DNA of 64,000 nt from Hyphomicrobium zavarzinii ATCC 27496 (GCF_000383415.1 NZ_KB911261.1:124001-188000), one strand, 5' to 3'. Numbered from the stretch's first letter, positions 33,445 through 42,557 are shown. Notes: generated by a model from the letters alone, not told the origin. Translations and numbers: made by a program.

Positions 33445-34974
33445 TTGAGACGGATTGTTCTCGTATCAAATCGGGTGATGGAGCTGCGCAAAGCCGCGCA
33501 AGCGGGCGGCGTCGCCGTTGCGCTTGCCGAACTTCTGCGCGAGCGGCCGGGCCTGTGGTTCGGATGGAATGGAAAGGTCTTCGAAGAGCACGACAGCACC
33601 GACATTCCCGAACTCCGGACCGCGAAATCCGCGGGACGCAGCGCGATTGCAACGCTTCCGCTGACGGCGGCGGAGCATCGCGACTACTATCTCGGATACT
33701 CGAATTCCGTCCTCTGGCCGGTATTTCATAACCGGCTGGATCTCGCGCAATTCGATGCCGGTTTCTACGCTCGATACATCGGTGTGAACGAGCGTTTCGC
33801 CCGCGCGCTCCGCCCCCTCATCCAGCCCGACGACATCATCTGGATTCACGACTACCACCTCATTCCGCTTGCGGCAGAGCTGAGACGGGCGGGCGTGGAC
33901 AATCCGATTGGATTCTATCTGCACATCCCCGTGCCGCCTTCGCAGACGTTTCTCGCCATTCCAGAGTATCGCGAGCTGGCACGCGCCCTCACCGCTTACG
34001 ACCTCATCGGGTTGCAGACGCAGGCGGATGTCGCAAACCTCATCCAGTTCCTGGAGGACAGCGTCTCGGGGCGCATCCTGCAGGATGGGCGCGTCAGTGC
34101 CTTCGACCATCGCCTCTCGATCAAGCGCTTTCCCGTCGGCATCGACGCGGACGTGTTTGCGGGTGGGGCGCCCGAGGAAAAGCTCGTGCAGGCGACCGAA
34201 GGCGCGGACCGCATCATCGGCGTGGACCGCCTCGACTACTCGAAAGGCCTTCCCCAGAAATTCCGTGCGTTCGGACGCTTCCTCGAAAAGTATCCCGAGT
34301 ACCAGCGCAAGGTCGTGCTCTCGCAGATCGCGCCGCCAACGCGCGAGAGCGTGGAAGCCTACACCGACATCCGCCAGACGCTGGAAGCGCTGTCAGGCAA
34401 GATCAACGGCATGTTCGGCGAGCTCGACTGGGTGCCGATCCACTACATCCATCGCTCCGCCCCGCGGGACAAGCTTCGAGACGTCTATCGCGGCTCGCGC
34501 ATCGGATTCTTCACGCCGCTACGGGATGGCATGAACCTGGTATCCAAAGAATATGTGGCCTCACAGGACCCGGCCGATCCGGGCGTGCCAATACTGTCGC
34601 GCTTCGCAGGGGCGGCGGAGCAGCTCGTGGATGCTCTGATCGTCAATCCCTACAACATCGAGGAGATCGCGGACGCGATCAAAACGGCCCTCGAAATGGA
34701 CAAATCCGAGCGGATCGATCGCTACAACCGGCTGATGGCGGTGATCCGGGCTTACGACTCCGCCACGTGGTCATCGTCATTTCTCAACACGCTCGAAGCC
34801 ACTGCACGCGAGCGGTCTCTGTCGTTCGCACCGTCCAACGCCTCGATCCGCTCCTCCATGGACAAGCTCGCGAGAAGCTCGCGCCGCACGTCCCGGCCGC
34901 CGGGAGACAGCTTTCTGAAAACGCCTTCCAATCGCGACAAATCGCACAAGACCCAACCGAGCAGACCGGAATGA
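33445..34974 (+). CDS. otsA: Trehalose-6-phosphate synthase
   Basis: OtsA joins UDP-glucose and glucose-6-phosphate to trehalose-6-phosphate. The 509-residue product has the GT20 pattern: IVLVSNRV, GGVAVALAELL, IWIHDYHLIPLAAELR, GFYLHIPVPPSQTF, RFPVGIDADVF, GVDRLDYSKGLPQKFRAF, and the nucleotide-sugar site TPLRDGMNLVSKEYVA. It has about 35 extra, basic and serine-rich C-terminal residues compared with E. coli OtsA. The start is TTG at 33445, five bases after GGAGG. It lies between the GH15 gene and a PfkB kinase, with otsB following. Confidence 0.95.
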   Translation: MRRIVLVSNRVMELRKAAQAGGVAVALAELLRERPGLWFGWNGKVFEEHDSTDIPELRTAKSAGRSAIATLPLTAAEHRDYYLGYSNSVLWPVFHNRLDLAQFDAGFYARYIGVNERFARALRPLIQPDDIIWIHDYHLIPLAAELRRAGVDNPIGFYLHIPVPPSQTFLAIPEYRELARALTAYDLIGLQTQADVANLIQFLEDSVSGRILQDGRVSAFDHRLSIKRFPVGIDADVFAGGAPEEKLVQATEGADRIIGVDRLDYSKGLPQKFRAFGRFLEKYPEYQRKVVLSQIAPPTRESVEAYTDIRQTLEALSGKINGMFGELDWVPIHYIHRSAPRDKLRDVYRGSRIGFFTPLRDGMNLVSKEYVASQDPADPGVPILSRFAGAAEQLVDALIVNPYNIEEIADAIKTALEMDKSERIDRYNRLMAVIRAYDSATWSSSFLNTLEATARERSLSFAPSNASIRSSMDKLARSSRRTSRPPGDSFLKTPSNRDKSHKTQPSRPE

Positions 34975-35032
34975 CGCACGGCGCGTACAGAGGCGCAGTT
35001 AGGCCCGCAATCCAAAGGCGGAGATCGGCCTC

Positions 35033-36127
35033 ATGAAAGCTCTCTGCGTCGGCGGCGCCATGATCGACACGATCGCCATCATCGAGAGCTCCGCCATCGA
35101 GCGCATGGAGCTGCTCAATGCCGGCACCTCCTTCCTGCTGCTCGAAGAGGGGCGCAAGACGGAAGCACTCGAAGTCTCGACCCATTGCGGAGGCGGCGCG
35201 ATCAACACGGCCGTGGCGCTGGCGCGCCTCGGCGTCACGTGCTCGGTCTTGATCAAGCTCGGGGCGGATCTGCGCGCCGAGCAAATCCTGGCGCGTCTGG
35301 CCGATGAAGGCATATCCGTGTCATGGGTCTCACGCGATTCGCGCGCGCCGACCGGCGCCTCCGTCCACGTCTCTTCCCACGACCGCAACGCGGCGGTTTT
35401 CACGTTCCGCGGCGCGAACACGCTGCTTGCCCCTCCCGATCTTCACGACGGCGCGTTCGAAGTGGATCTCGTCTACATCGCAAACCTTTCAAATGAGGCG
35501 GCGACCTGCTTTCCGCTGATCGTGGAGAAGGCCAAGCGCGCCCGTGCGCTGGTGGCAGCCAATCCCGGCCTGCGCCAGCTTCATGCCCATGGCGACGCTT
35601 TCAAGGAGACGCTGCCGCATCTCGATATCCTCGCCCTTAACCGGCGCGAGGCGGAGGAAGTCCTGATCCTGCTCGACGCACCCAGGAGCGACGAGAGCGC
35701 GCCTCTGACCTATCCGACGAACGTGAGGCTTCCGCCGCTCGCCGAGTGCGGCCTCAAGCATGAAGGGCGCAGGATGAGTGTCCGCAACTTCCTTCGTGCG
35801 CTGATGGACCGCGGCGTCGGCTCGGTCGTGCTGACGGACGGGCGCGATGGGGCCTTCGCGGCGTCCGGCGATCGCATGATCTATTGTCCGGCGCACGAGG
35901 CAGAGGTGGCGGGCACGGCGGGTGCCGGCGATGCGTTCGCGTCCACTTTCTCGGCGTATCTTGCAGACGGCGGAGACGCGGAAGCCGCGATCCGCGCCGC
36001 AACGATCAACGCCGCAGGCGTGCTGCAGCACGTCGATACGCAAACGGGGCTGATGCGGCGTGCCGATCTCGAAAAATTCCTGAGCAGCAAGAAATCGATA
36101 CCAAATGTGATAGGCTGGCCACTGTGA
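35033..36127 (+). CDS. PfkB/ribokinase-family sugar kinase
   Basis: This 364-residue kinase has the PfkB signature regions: N-terminal VGGAMIDTIAII and THCGGGAINTAVALARLG, and C-terminal VVLTDGRDGAF and AGTAGAGDAFASTFSAYL with the catalytic aspartate in GAGDAF. An insertion of about 35 residues (around 215-250) before the ATP site is longer than in ribokinase. It is placed between otsA and otsB, 58 bases after otsA and 104 before otsB, so it may phosphorylate glucose or another sugar released from trehalose. The substrate is inferred from context only. Confidence 0.87.
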   Translation: MKALCVGGAMIDTIAIIESSAIERMELLNAGTSFLLLEEGRKTEALEVSTHCGGGAINTAVALARLGVTCSVLIKLGADLRAEQILARLADEGISVSWVSRDSRAPTGASVHVSSHDRNAAVFTFRGANTLLAPPDLHDGAFEVDLVYIANLSNEAATCFPLIVEKAKRARALVAANPGLRQLHAHGDAFKETLPHLDILALNRREAEEVLILLDAPRSDESAPLTYPTNVRLPPLAECGLKHEGRRMSVRNFLRALMDRGVGSVVLTDGRDGAFAASGDRMIYCPAHEAEVAGTAGAGDAFASTFSAYLADGGDAEAAIRAATINAAGVLQHVDTQTGLMRRADLEKFLSSKKSIPNVIGWPL

Positions 36128-36231
36128 ACCTGCCGATGGCCATATCAACGTCATGTTCCAAAGAGAAGAGGCTCGCACGGATGTCCGGAGCGGCATCCTT
36201 CTGACACGCTGAACGAGGTTAGAAGAGAACG

Positions 36232-37047
36232 ATGGTAGCGGAGAAAATACCGCCCTTGCGGCCGCGTCTCAGCACGTGCACGAACTCCATCCTCGCCAAT
36301 CCCGGTGCATTTGCGCTGTTTCTCGATGTGGACGGGACTTTGCTCGAGCTTGCCGCGACTCCAAGAAGCGTGCGCGTGCCGGATGGGCTCAGCGACCTTC
36401 TCGGGCAGCTCACCGGGCGCCTGGACGGCGCGGTGGCGATCATTTCGGGCCGCCTGATCTCGGAGATAGACCAGATCCTTTCGCCGCTGAAGCTCACGGC
36501 GTCCGGCGTACACGGGGCGGAGCTGCGCAAGGCGCCCGATCGCGACATCGAGCGGGTGACACCGGTTCTTCCGCTGGAGATCGTCGAAGAGATGCGCCGG
36601 CTCGCGGCGCGCATTCCCGGCGTGATCGCAGAGCCGAAGGGACCTGGCCTCGCCATCCATTATCGTCTCGCCCCTCATGCGGAGGCCGACATTCTCGCGG
36701 TGATCGAGGATTTTCTCGACCGGCACGCCGGCGCGTTCGAGCTTCTGCCCGGAAAGCGGCTCTACGAAATCATCCCGTCCGGTCTTTCGAAGGGAACCGC
36801 GCTTGCGGCCCTTGCGTCGCTGCCAGCCTTCCGTGGCCGCGTTCCCATCATGATCGGAGACGATATCGGCGACGAAACGGCTTTCGCGGCCGCCGAGGGC
36901 ATGAAAGGCTTTGGGCTGCGTGTCGCCGGCGAGCATTACCACGAGGAGATGGCGGACTTCTCCGGTCCCCGTTCGGTGCTCACGTGGCTGGAACGGATTG
37001 CAGGGGCTACGCAGCACCCTGCGGAGCGAGCCCGCTCCCTCTTTTGA
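36232..37047 (+). CDS. otsB: Trehalose-6-phosphate phosphatase
   Basis: OtsB removes phosphate from trehalose-6-phosphate. The 271-residue HAD-family protein has the nucleophile motif FLDVDGTLLELA (about residues 28-39), motif II IISGR, the OtsB-type GVHGAELRKAP, the lysine motif GLSKGTALAAL, and GDDIGDETAF. It is the last gene of the trehalose block. With OtsA it completes trehalose synthesis, a usual osmoprotectant route. Confidence 0.94.
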   Translation: MVAEKIPPLRPRLSTCTNSILANPGAFALFLDVDGTLLELAATPRSVRVPDGLSDLLGQLTGRLDGAVAIISGRLISEIDQILSPLKLTASGVHGAELRKAPDRDIERVTPVLPLEIVEEMRRLAARIPGVIAEPKGPGLAIHYRLAPHAEADILAVIEDFLDRHAGAFELLPGKRLYEIIPSGLSKGTALAALASLPAFRGRVPIMIGDDIGDETAFAAAEGMKGFGLRVAGEHYHEEMADFSGPRSVLTWLERIAGATQHPAERARSLF

Positions 37048-37082
37048 GGTAGGCGCTCCCGCAACGTCGTGCCGCTACGAGA

Positions 37083-37115
37083 AAGGGCCTGTTCCGATTT
37101 CTCGGACAGACCCTT
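37083..37115. terminator. Terminator-like hairpin between otsB and convergent small gene
   Basis: The sequence from AAGGG (37083) to CCCTT (37115) folds into a stem of about 13 pairs with one mismatch and one bulge. It lies between convergent genes. There is no clear T-run, so termination strength is uncertain. Confidence 0.5.
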
Positions 37116-37138
37116 CCTCCGGTCACGCCACTAAATTC

Positions 37139-37444
37139 TTAATGGCGGTGATGACGTCTGTAATGGCGGTGATGCTTGTAGCGCGGGCCGATGTAGAGCG
37201 AGACGCCCGGGCGATATCCGTAATATCCGTAGCCCCGATTGGCGGCGCCGCCGTGACACCACTTGCGGCCGTGGCGGCGATGGCAATGGCGATAGGGACG
37301 CCAGTCGACCTGCTGAAGATCGGAGCGCTGAATATCGGCTGCTTTCTGGATCGGCCCTACGGGTGCTGCGTTCGCGGACGCGCCTCCCAGATGAAGCGAA
37401 GCTGCGGCCAACACCGCCGCGAGGATCGTCGCCTTGTAAGTCAT
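37139..37444 (-). CDS. Small secreted basic His/Arg/Tyr-rich protein
   Basis: This 101-residue protein has a signal peptide (MTYKATILAAVLAAASLHLGGASANA) and a mature part rich in histidine, arginine, tyrosine and glycine, with HCHRRHGRKWCHGG, GYGYYGYRPG and a C-terminal KHHRHYRRHHRH. Two cysteines could form a disulfide. Proteins of this composition are common in Hyphomicrobiales, usually unnamed. The His-rich tail could bind metals; that is only a composition-based guess. Confidence 0.75.
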   Translation of the reverse strand: MTYKATILAAVLAAASLHLGGASANAAPVGPIQKAADIQRSDLQQVDWRPYRHCHRRHGRKWCHGGAANRGYGYYGYRPGVSLYIGPRYKHHRHYRRHHRH

Positions 37445-37637
37445 TGCGTGTGGTCTCCACTATGATCTTGCGTGATCTGCGGGGTTAACGCCCGGCGGCA
37501 CGCAGGGTTCCCACGCGACGCCTACGGAGGGGTCTGCGCGGCCTTGCACGCTTCTGAGCAAAAGCCCCTTGGCGTCAGCATTTCTGGGGATGCGACCCAG
37601 GCGACATTGACCCGCCTCATTGCTGCTTTTAGAACGC

Positions 37638-38495
37638 ATGCATAAGCAATCAATGTCGCCGTATGGGGTGTCGATCCGGGGGAGCAGGAGACCGTTGAGG
37701 GGTTTCGTTCTGACAACGTGCCTGGGGCTGGCTGTCGCGTCGGCAGCATTGAGCGCGCGCGCGGGCGAGACGCCGAAGGCCGCCGACCCCGAGTTCCGCC
37801 TGCTCGTACTCGGCGGACACACGGTGCGCTGGAACGTGCCGGCGGCAGGTCTACCCGCGACGATCACCTACGCTTTCCTCACGGAGCCGGCGAGCTTCCC
37901 CGGCGCGCGCAACTGCGATGCGATGCTGGCACCGGACGCCGCCCTCAAGCGCTCACACGTCTCTCTCGAGGATTTTCGCCGTGAGGTTCGCGCCGCGTTC
38001 TCCCAGTGGGAGCAGGCGGCGAACATCGTCTTCAAGGAGGTGTCTTCCGCACACGACGCCGGAATCCTGATCGGGGCGGACGCCAAGTCCCGCGGACGCG
38101 CGTTCACGAACGTGGCGCTGCACCAAGGTCTCGCGCGCGCGGAAGTCAAGAGTGGCCCGGACAACATCCGCCAGTCGCTGATCTGTCTCAATCCCGATCA
38201 GCCCTGGAAGATCGGCTTCGACGGTAATCTCAACGTCTACGATCTGCGCTTCACGGTGACCCACGAGATCGGCCACGCCATCGGCCTCGATCATCCGAGC
38301 CCCGAGGGACAACTTATGTCGTTCCGCTACGTCGAGAAGTCGCGCACGCTGCAGCCGGGCGACGTCGCTGGCGCGGTCGCGCTCTACGGACGCAAGGGCA
38401 TGGATGCGCCCGCGATGCCCGCCAAAGCACCATCGCCCTCGCCTGCCCCTTCCGGCGACCGCGCGTTCGGCCTCGGCGCCAACGAGAGCCGTTAA
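37638..38495 (+). CDS. Secreted matrixin-like zinc metalloprotease
   Basis: The product of about 285 residues has an N-terminal signal region (basic SRRPLRG then FVLTTCLGLAVASAALSARA) and a metzincin zinc motif HEIGHAIGLDH (HExxHxxGxxH) near residue 220, followed by a SFRY Met-turn-like region preceded by LMS. The catalytic part begins around TITYAFLTEP and RAAFSQWEQAANIVFKEV, typical of peptidase M10 catalytic domains. The tail is proline-rich. The start is uncertain: ATGs at 37638 and 37653 are both possible and neither has a strong ribosome-binding site. It probably acts in the periplasm or outside the cell. Confidence 0.82.
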   Translation: MHKQSMSPYGVSIRGSRRPLRGFVLTTCLGLAVASAALSARAGETPKAADPEFRLLVLGGHTVRWNVPAAGLPATITYAFLTEPASFPGARNCDAMLAPDAALKRSHVSLEDFRREVRAAFSQWEQAANIVFKEVSSAHDAGILIGADAKSRGRAFTNVALHQGLARAEVKSGPDNIRQSLICLNPDQPWKIGFDGNLNVYDLRFTVTHEIGHAIGLDHPSPEGQLMSFRYVEKSRTLQPGDVAGAVALYGRKGMDAPAMPAKAPSPSPAPSGDRAFGLGANESR

Positions 38496-38622
38496 CCGCC
38501 CTCCAGCTTCTCGAAGTGCTCCCTTCGTCCGGAACCATCGGGCGCGACGAGCCGTTGCTTTCACCAGATGCGCGCTGCGAACGCACGCGCGCCTGCAGCA
38601 ATCGGAACGCGGAGGTCACATC

Positions 38623-39075
38623 ATGCTCAGAAGATTGACGCTCGGCGTTGCGGCCGTCTCGCTTATGACGGCTGGAACGCTCGGCGCGGCCCAGGCGCAG
38701 CAGAAGGCTCCGCGTCCCGAGACCCAGCGCAACGAAGAGAGCAAGATCGTTCCAGGCCCGCTTCCTGGCGCGCGCACGTCCAGCGACTGGCGCGCTGGCA
38801 AGCTGATCGGCGTCACCATGACCAACACGCTCGGCGAGTCCGTCGGCAAGGTGGACGACATCGTGATCGACAGCGACGGGAAGGTGGTGGCGGTTCTCGT
38901 GCGCGTGGGCGGCTTCCTCGGCCTCGGCGAGACCAGCGTTGCCATCGGCCTGCGAAACCTCGTGATCAGCCAATCCGATCCGGATCACTTGGAGGTCAAA
39001 ACCTCTCTCTCGCGCGACGCCATCGAGCAAGCGGCGAGCCTGAGCAAACAGGACGGCACACCGGTCACGCCTTGA
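38623..39075 (+). CDS. Secreted PRC-barrel domain protein (second copy)
   Basis: This 150-residue protein has a signal peptide (MLRRLTLGVAAVSLMTAGTLGAAQA) and a PRC-barrel domain: AGKLIGVTMTNTLGESVGKV, DDIVIDSDGKVVAVLVRVGGFLGLGETSVAI. It aligns with the protein at 27500-28018 across the barrel but has a shorter linker. The ATG at 38623 follows GGAGG by seven bases, which settles the start. Function is unknown. Confidence 0.87.
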   Translation: MLRRLTLGVAAVSLMTAGTLGAAQAQQKAPRPETQRNEESKIVPGPLPGARTSSDWRAGKLIGVTMTNTLGESVGKVDDIVIDSDGKVVAVLVRVGGFLGLGETSVAIGLRNLVISQSDPDHLEVKTSLSRDAIEQAASLSKQDGTPVTP

Positions 39076-39107
39076 GCCAAGTCATGACGTGACCGCCCCG
39101 CAGCCGA

Positions 39108-40502
39108 CTACTTCCCAAGCGGCATGTTGAGCTGAAGCCGTCCGGACCAAGTATCCGCTGCTGATTGCGCGCCGGTCTCGACGCCGCCCGTGGCCTGCAC
39201 GTTGACGCTATCCTTCATGCCGACCGCCACACCCGCTTCAGCCTTCCATTGCATCTCCGGCACCTGAGAGCTCATGCTTCCGGGGCCGATCTTGGAGAGA
39301 TCGTCGAACGCGAGAAAGCCTCCAGCAGCAAGACGCGGCTCGATATAAGTTTCACTGTCGAGGCTGAACCTGCGCTTCACCTCGGGGAGCACATCGAGAC
39401 GGCCGGTTCCGGACGGCGTGGGCGTAGCCGTCTCCCCCATGGCGAGACCGTCGACCATGGGCGTGTCCTGCACATAGCTCAGACCGACGCTCGGCGCGAC
39501 CGTCCAGCCGCCGACCTGCCGCGATCCGCGCAGCGTGCCACGCAGGAGCTTGCGATCGGCAGGTGCCATATCCAGCATCACGCCACGCGCTGCATTCTCC
39601 GCGACGCCCCAAGCCGCACGCCCGTCGAACACGACGCCTGGGCCGAAGCGGACGCTCATGTAAGGCCCCGCCATCCAGCCGTTTGCGGAGATCTGGTCGC
39701 CATAGCGGCTGCTTTCTCCCGCCTGATCGAACTGAGCGAGAGCGCCGAGCATAATGTCCGGACCCAGCATGTATTTGCTGCCGAAGTACATCACGCTGAA
39801 ATTTCCATCGCCGGGCTTCGCGTTGGCATCGACCGTATCGTAGGTCAGATAGCGGCCTTCGAACCAGAAATCGAGGATGCCCGGATCCTTCTTGCCGCCG
39901 AGCTTCATGGCCGCCGCCAGCTCGGACATGCTGATCGACGCGGTTACGTCACGGGGGGCTTCCGACGATTGCACCGCCGAGTCGAGCGGCTTCGGCTCGG
40001 CGGGCGCGCGATCGATGCGAATGCGATCCGGATCCTTGCTCGTCAGGAACGATTTGCGCCGCTCCAGAAGACTGCGCTCCACGTTGAGCTTGGCGACGGA
40101 CGCGCACGTCACAGCGAGCGTCGCGTCGGCGGCGCCGTTCGCGTCGAGATAAAAGCCATAGGTCGCGGATGCGGGGGCGACGAACATCAGCGTCGAGGCA
40201 CGTCCCGCGTGCAGCGTGCGCAACGCGCCGCCTCCGCTCGAGACCGCGAGCCTCGCGGTTCCGCGCGTCGAAAGATCGAGGCTCAAGGTTTCGCCTTCCG
40301 AGAGGGCTGCCTCGCGAAGCGCGCTTGCTCCGCCCGAGACCCTGACATTGAGGGCGCCGCCGTTTGCGGCATCACACCCTGCGCTTGCATTGGCGGAGGC
40401 CGATCCGGCCGCTGCCGCCTGCATACCCAACGTTGTCAAACTCAACACAACGCCACGTACTACCGCCCTCGACAAAGAGCGGGCCTGAACGATTTGCTGC
40501 AT
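39108..40502 (-). CDS. Outer-membrane beta-barrel (autotransporter-like) protein
   Basis: From the ATG at 40502 the 464-residue product has a signal peptide (to about ASANA), a cysteine pair (C42 region and C139 region) in a beta-rich N-terminal domain, and a C-terminal part of about 260 residues with alternating aromatic strands: FWFEGRYLTYD, FSVMYFGSKYMLG, MAGPYMSVRFGPGVVFDGRAAWG, TVAPSVGLSYVQD and terminal SGRLQLNMPLGK. This looks like an autotransporter-type barrel with a short, non-repetitive passenger. Longer in-frame starts are not supported; AGAGG precedes the chosen ATG. The exact family is uncertain. Confidence 0.7.
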   Translation of the reverse strand: MQQIVQARSLSRAVVRGVVLSLTTLGMQAAAAGSASANASAGCDAANGGALNVRVSGGASALREAALSEGETLSLDLSTRGTARLAVSSGGGALRTLHAGRASTLMFVAPASATYGFYLDANGAADATLAVTCASVAKLNVERSLLERRKSFLTSKDPDRIRIDRAPAEPKPLDSAVQSSEAPRDVTASISMSELAAAMKLGGKKDPGILDFWFEGRYLTYDTVDANAKPGDGNFSVMYFGSKYMLGPDIMLGALAQFDQAGESSRYGDQISANGWMAGPYMSVRFGPGVVFDGRAAWGVAENAARGVMLDMAPADRKLLRGTLRGSRQVGGWTVAPSVGLSYVQDTPMVDGLAMGETATPTPSGTGRLDVLPEVKRRFSLDSETYIEPRLAAGGFLAFDDLSKIGPGSMSSQVPEMQWKAEAGVAVGMKDSVNVQATGGVETGAQSAADTWSGRLQLNMPLGK

Positions 40503-40746
40503 CGTTCGCGTACCTCTTTCTGTTCCAGATTTTTGTTTTCTATCAATGGGATTTATGTCCCTGAAAATGGACCAAAGCATGACCCTCCGTCCAATTTCGC
40601 GCTCCTGACAGCGTTCCTTCAGCGCGGGCGGAAGAAAATTTTTGCTTTCTCCGCGATCTTTCCCTGGTGATCGGCGTTTGATCATCACGACCAGTCATCG
40701 TGACAGTCAGGGGCCTCCGGCGTGGCGAGCCGCAGGCCCTTCCCTT

Positions 40747-41811
40747 GTGCCTCAATGGATCGCGAAATTGCCCGTCATCACAGAACACGGCGCGAAGGTG
40801 CTCCCGAGCGTGGAGATCGACAGCTATAACCTCGAGATCCGCGACGAGGAGGGCTTCGTCGGCGATCGCGCCAGCCACGGCGCATTCAAGAGCATCATCG
40901 AGGAGTGGCGCGAACCCTTGCGCAAGCTCGGCGCCGATCCACTCGGCGACGTGCCGATCGAGGATGTGAGCAAGAAGCAACTCGATGCCCTGCTCGCCGA
41001 CGGAGATCCGGAAGCCGGCGGACTGGTCCACAGCGCGATCGAGGCGTTTGCTAAAGAGCTGGATCACGTGATCCGCCGCTTCCTGAAGAGCGCGAGCTGG
41101 CGCGATACGGAAGCGATCGTGATCGGCGGAGGCTTCCGAAAGAGCCGTGTTGGAGAGCTCGCGATCGGACGAACTGCCGTGCTCCTCAAGGCAGGCGGCA
41201 TCGACATCGATCTCAACCTCATTCGCAACCATCCGGACGAAGCGGGCCTAATCGGCGCGGCGCACCTCATGCCCTCCTGGACGCTCGAAGGCTTCGACGG
41301 CATCCTCGCGGTCGACATCGGCGGCACGAACATCCGCGCCGGTGTCGTGGAGCTCAACCTCAAGAAATCCTCGAAGCTCGAGAAGGCGAAGGTGTGGAAA
41401 TCCGAGCTCTGGCGCCACGGCGACGAGAAGACGAAGCGCGACGAGGCGGTGGACCGCCTCATCGACATGCTCAAGGATCTCATCAAGGCTGCCAGCAAGG
41501 CGAAGATCAACCTGGCACCTGTGATCGGCATCGGATGCCCAGGGCTCATCCGGCCGGACGGCTCGATCGAAACCGGCGCTCAAAATCTACCGGGCAACTG
41601 GGAGACGAAAAGCTTCAATCTTCCCGCTTGCCTCAAGGAAGCCATTCCGGAGATCGGGAAGCACGAGACGGCCGTGGTGATGCACAACGATGCCGTCGTG
41701 CAGGGGTTGAGCGAGCTTCCGGTGATGCGCACCTACGATCACTGGGGCGCGCTGACGATCGGCACGGGGCTCGGCAACGTGCGCTTCACGACGCGCCATG
41801 ATCGCAGCTAG
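40747..41811 (+). CDS. Circularly permuted ROK-type sugar kinase-like protein
   Basis: This protein of about 354 residues carries ROK kinase motifs in a rotated order. The C-terminal ROK motif IVIGGG (124-129) and AGLIGAAHL (166-174) come first, followed by the N-terminal phosphate-binding motif VDIGGTNIRAG (from 189), the catalytic HNDA (from 313) and GTGLGN (339-344) at the end. The usual ROK zinc motif CxCGxxGCxE is absent. It may phosphorylate glucose or another hexose; the substrate is unknown. The GTG start at 40747 is a best guess, since the frame stays open to 40642 with TTG alternatives. A terminator follows. Similar-looking proteins occur in rhizobial genomes as far as I recall. Confidence 0.75.
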   Translation: MPQWIAKLPVITEHGAKVLPSVEIDSYNLEIRDEEGFVGDRASHGAFKSIIEEWREPLRKLGADPLGDVPIEDVSKKQLDALLADGDPEAGGLVHSAIEAFAKELDHVIRRFLKSASWRDTEAIVIGGGFRKSRVGELAIGRTAVLLKAGGIDIDLNLIRNHPDEAGLIGAAHLMPSWTLEGFDGILAVDIGGTNIRAGVVELNLKKSSKLEKAKVWKSELWRHGDEKTKRDEAVDRLIDMLKDLIKAASKAKINLAPVIGIGCPGLIRPDGSIETGAQNLPGNWETKSFNLPACLKEAIPEIGKHETAVVMHNDAVVQGLSELPVMRTYDHWGALTIGTGLGNVRFTTRHDRS

Positions 41812-41838
41812 CGACGTTCAATCGTTTCGTTCGAAAAT

Positions 41839-41864
41839 AGCCGGGCGCGCTGCGCCCGGCTTTG
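41839..41864 (+). terminator. Intrinsic terminator after the ROK-type gene
   Basis: AGCCGGGCGC (41839-41848) and GCGCCCGGCT (41852-41861) form a 10-bp GC-rich stem with a GCT loop followed by TTT. It lies between convergent genes, 28 bases after the ROK-type stop. Confidence 0.8.
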
Positions 41865-41883
41865 GCTCGAAAGGCTGGGTTCT

Positions 41884-42381
41884 TCAAGCAGCCTGCTCGG
41901 CGTCCTTGTTGACGGAGCCGCGTGCGATCTCAGTCAACAGCGTGTCGGCGTGGTGCTCCTCCTTGAGATTCTCGGCCAGAAGCTTGGCGGCTTCAGTATA
42001 GCCGAGATCTTTCGCCCACTCGACGAGGGTGCCATAGCGGCAGATCTCGTAGTGCTCGACGGCCTGCGCAGAGCTGATGATGCCGGCGTCGAGCACGCGC
42101 TCGTCGTCGATCTCATCCATGTGCTCCTTAGCCTCGCCGATGATGCCCTCGATGGCGTCGCATTTCTTGCCGCGCGCCGGCACTTTGATCAGCTTGAACA
42201 CCTTCTCGAGGCGATCAACCTGCCCTTCCGTCTCCTTCTGATGCGCTTCGAGCGCCTTCTTGAGGTCGGCGTTGTCTGCCTTGCTCACCATTCCGGGCAG
42301 GGCCTTCAGAATCTGCTTTTCGGCGTAATAGATATCCTTGAGGGTCGCTACGAAGAGATCCTCCATCGTTTTTACTGACAT
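41884..42381 (-). CDS. DUF892 (YciE-type) ferritin-like protein
   Basis: This 165-residue protein belongs to the YciE/YciF DUF892 family of ferritin-like four-helix bundles: LFVATLKDIYYAEKQILKALPGM, EAHQKETEGQVDRLEKVF, AVEHYEICRYGTLVEWAKDLG and LKEEHHADTLLTEIA. The Glu/His residues EKQ, E/H of HQKETE, EHYE and EEHHAD are the expected di-metal ligands. The ATG at 42381 follows GGAG by six bases; the longer frame to 42426 is not needed. The family is stress-induced in other bacteria, and its catalytic role is not settled. A divergent paralogue starts at 42558. Confidence 0.9.
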   Translation of the reverse strand: MSVKTMEDLFVATLKDIYYAEKQILKALPGMVSKADNADLKKALEAHQKETEGQVDRLEKVFKLIKVPARGKKCDAIEGIIGEAKEHMDEIDDERVLDAGIISSAQAVEHYEICRYGTLVEWAKDLGYTEAAKLLAENLKEEHHADTLLTEIARGSVNKDAEQAA

Positions 42382-42557
42382 GCTTGGCTCCATTTGCTCG
42401 CGGGGTTGTATTGGACTGCTCAACACGCGAGATCATCGTCTGTTCCCGCTTACCCCAACCGAAAAACAAGGGCCGGCCGCTCGCGGCAGAGGAACCTCTC
42501 CCCTCGCTGTTGCGTTACCTCCATCGTGCGATGCAATAGCGAGACAGCGAGCCCAAC

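Noticed and set aside
39165-40670. 501-codon plus-strand frame opposite the beta-barrel gene
   Set aside because: The barrel gene has a signal peptide, strand pattern and ribosome-binding site; the opposite frame has none of these.
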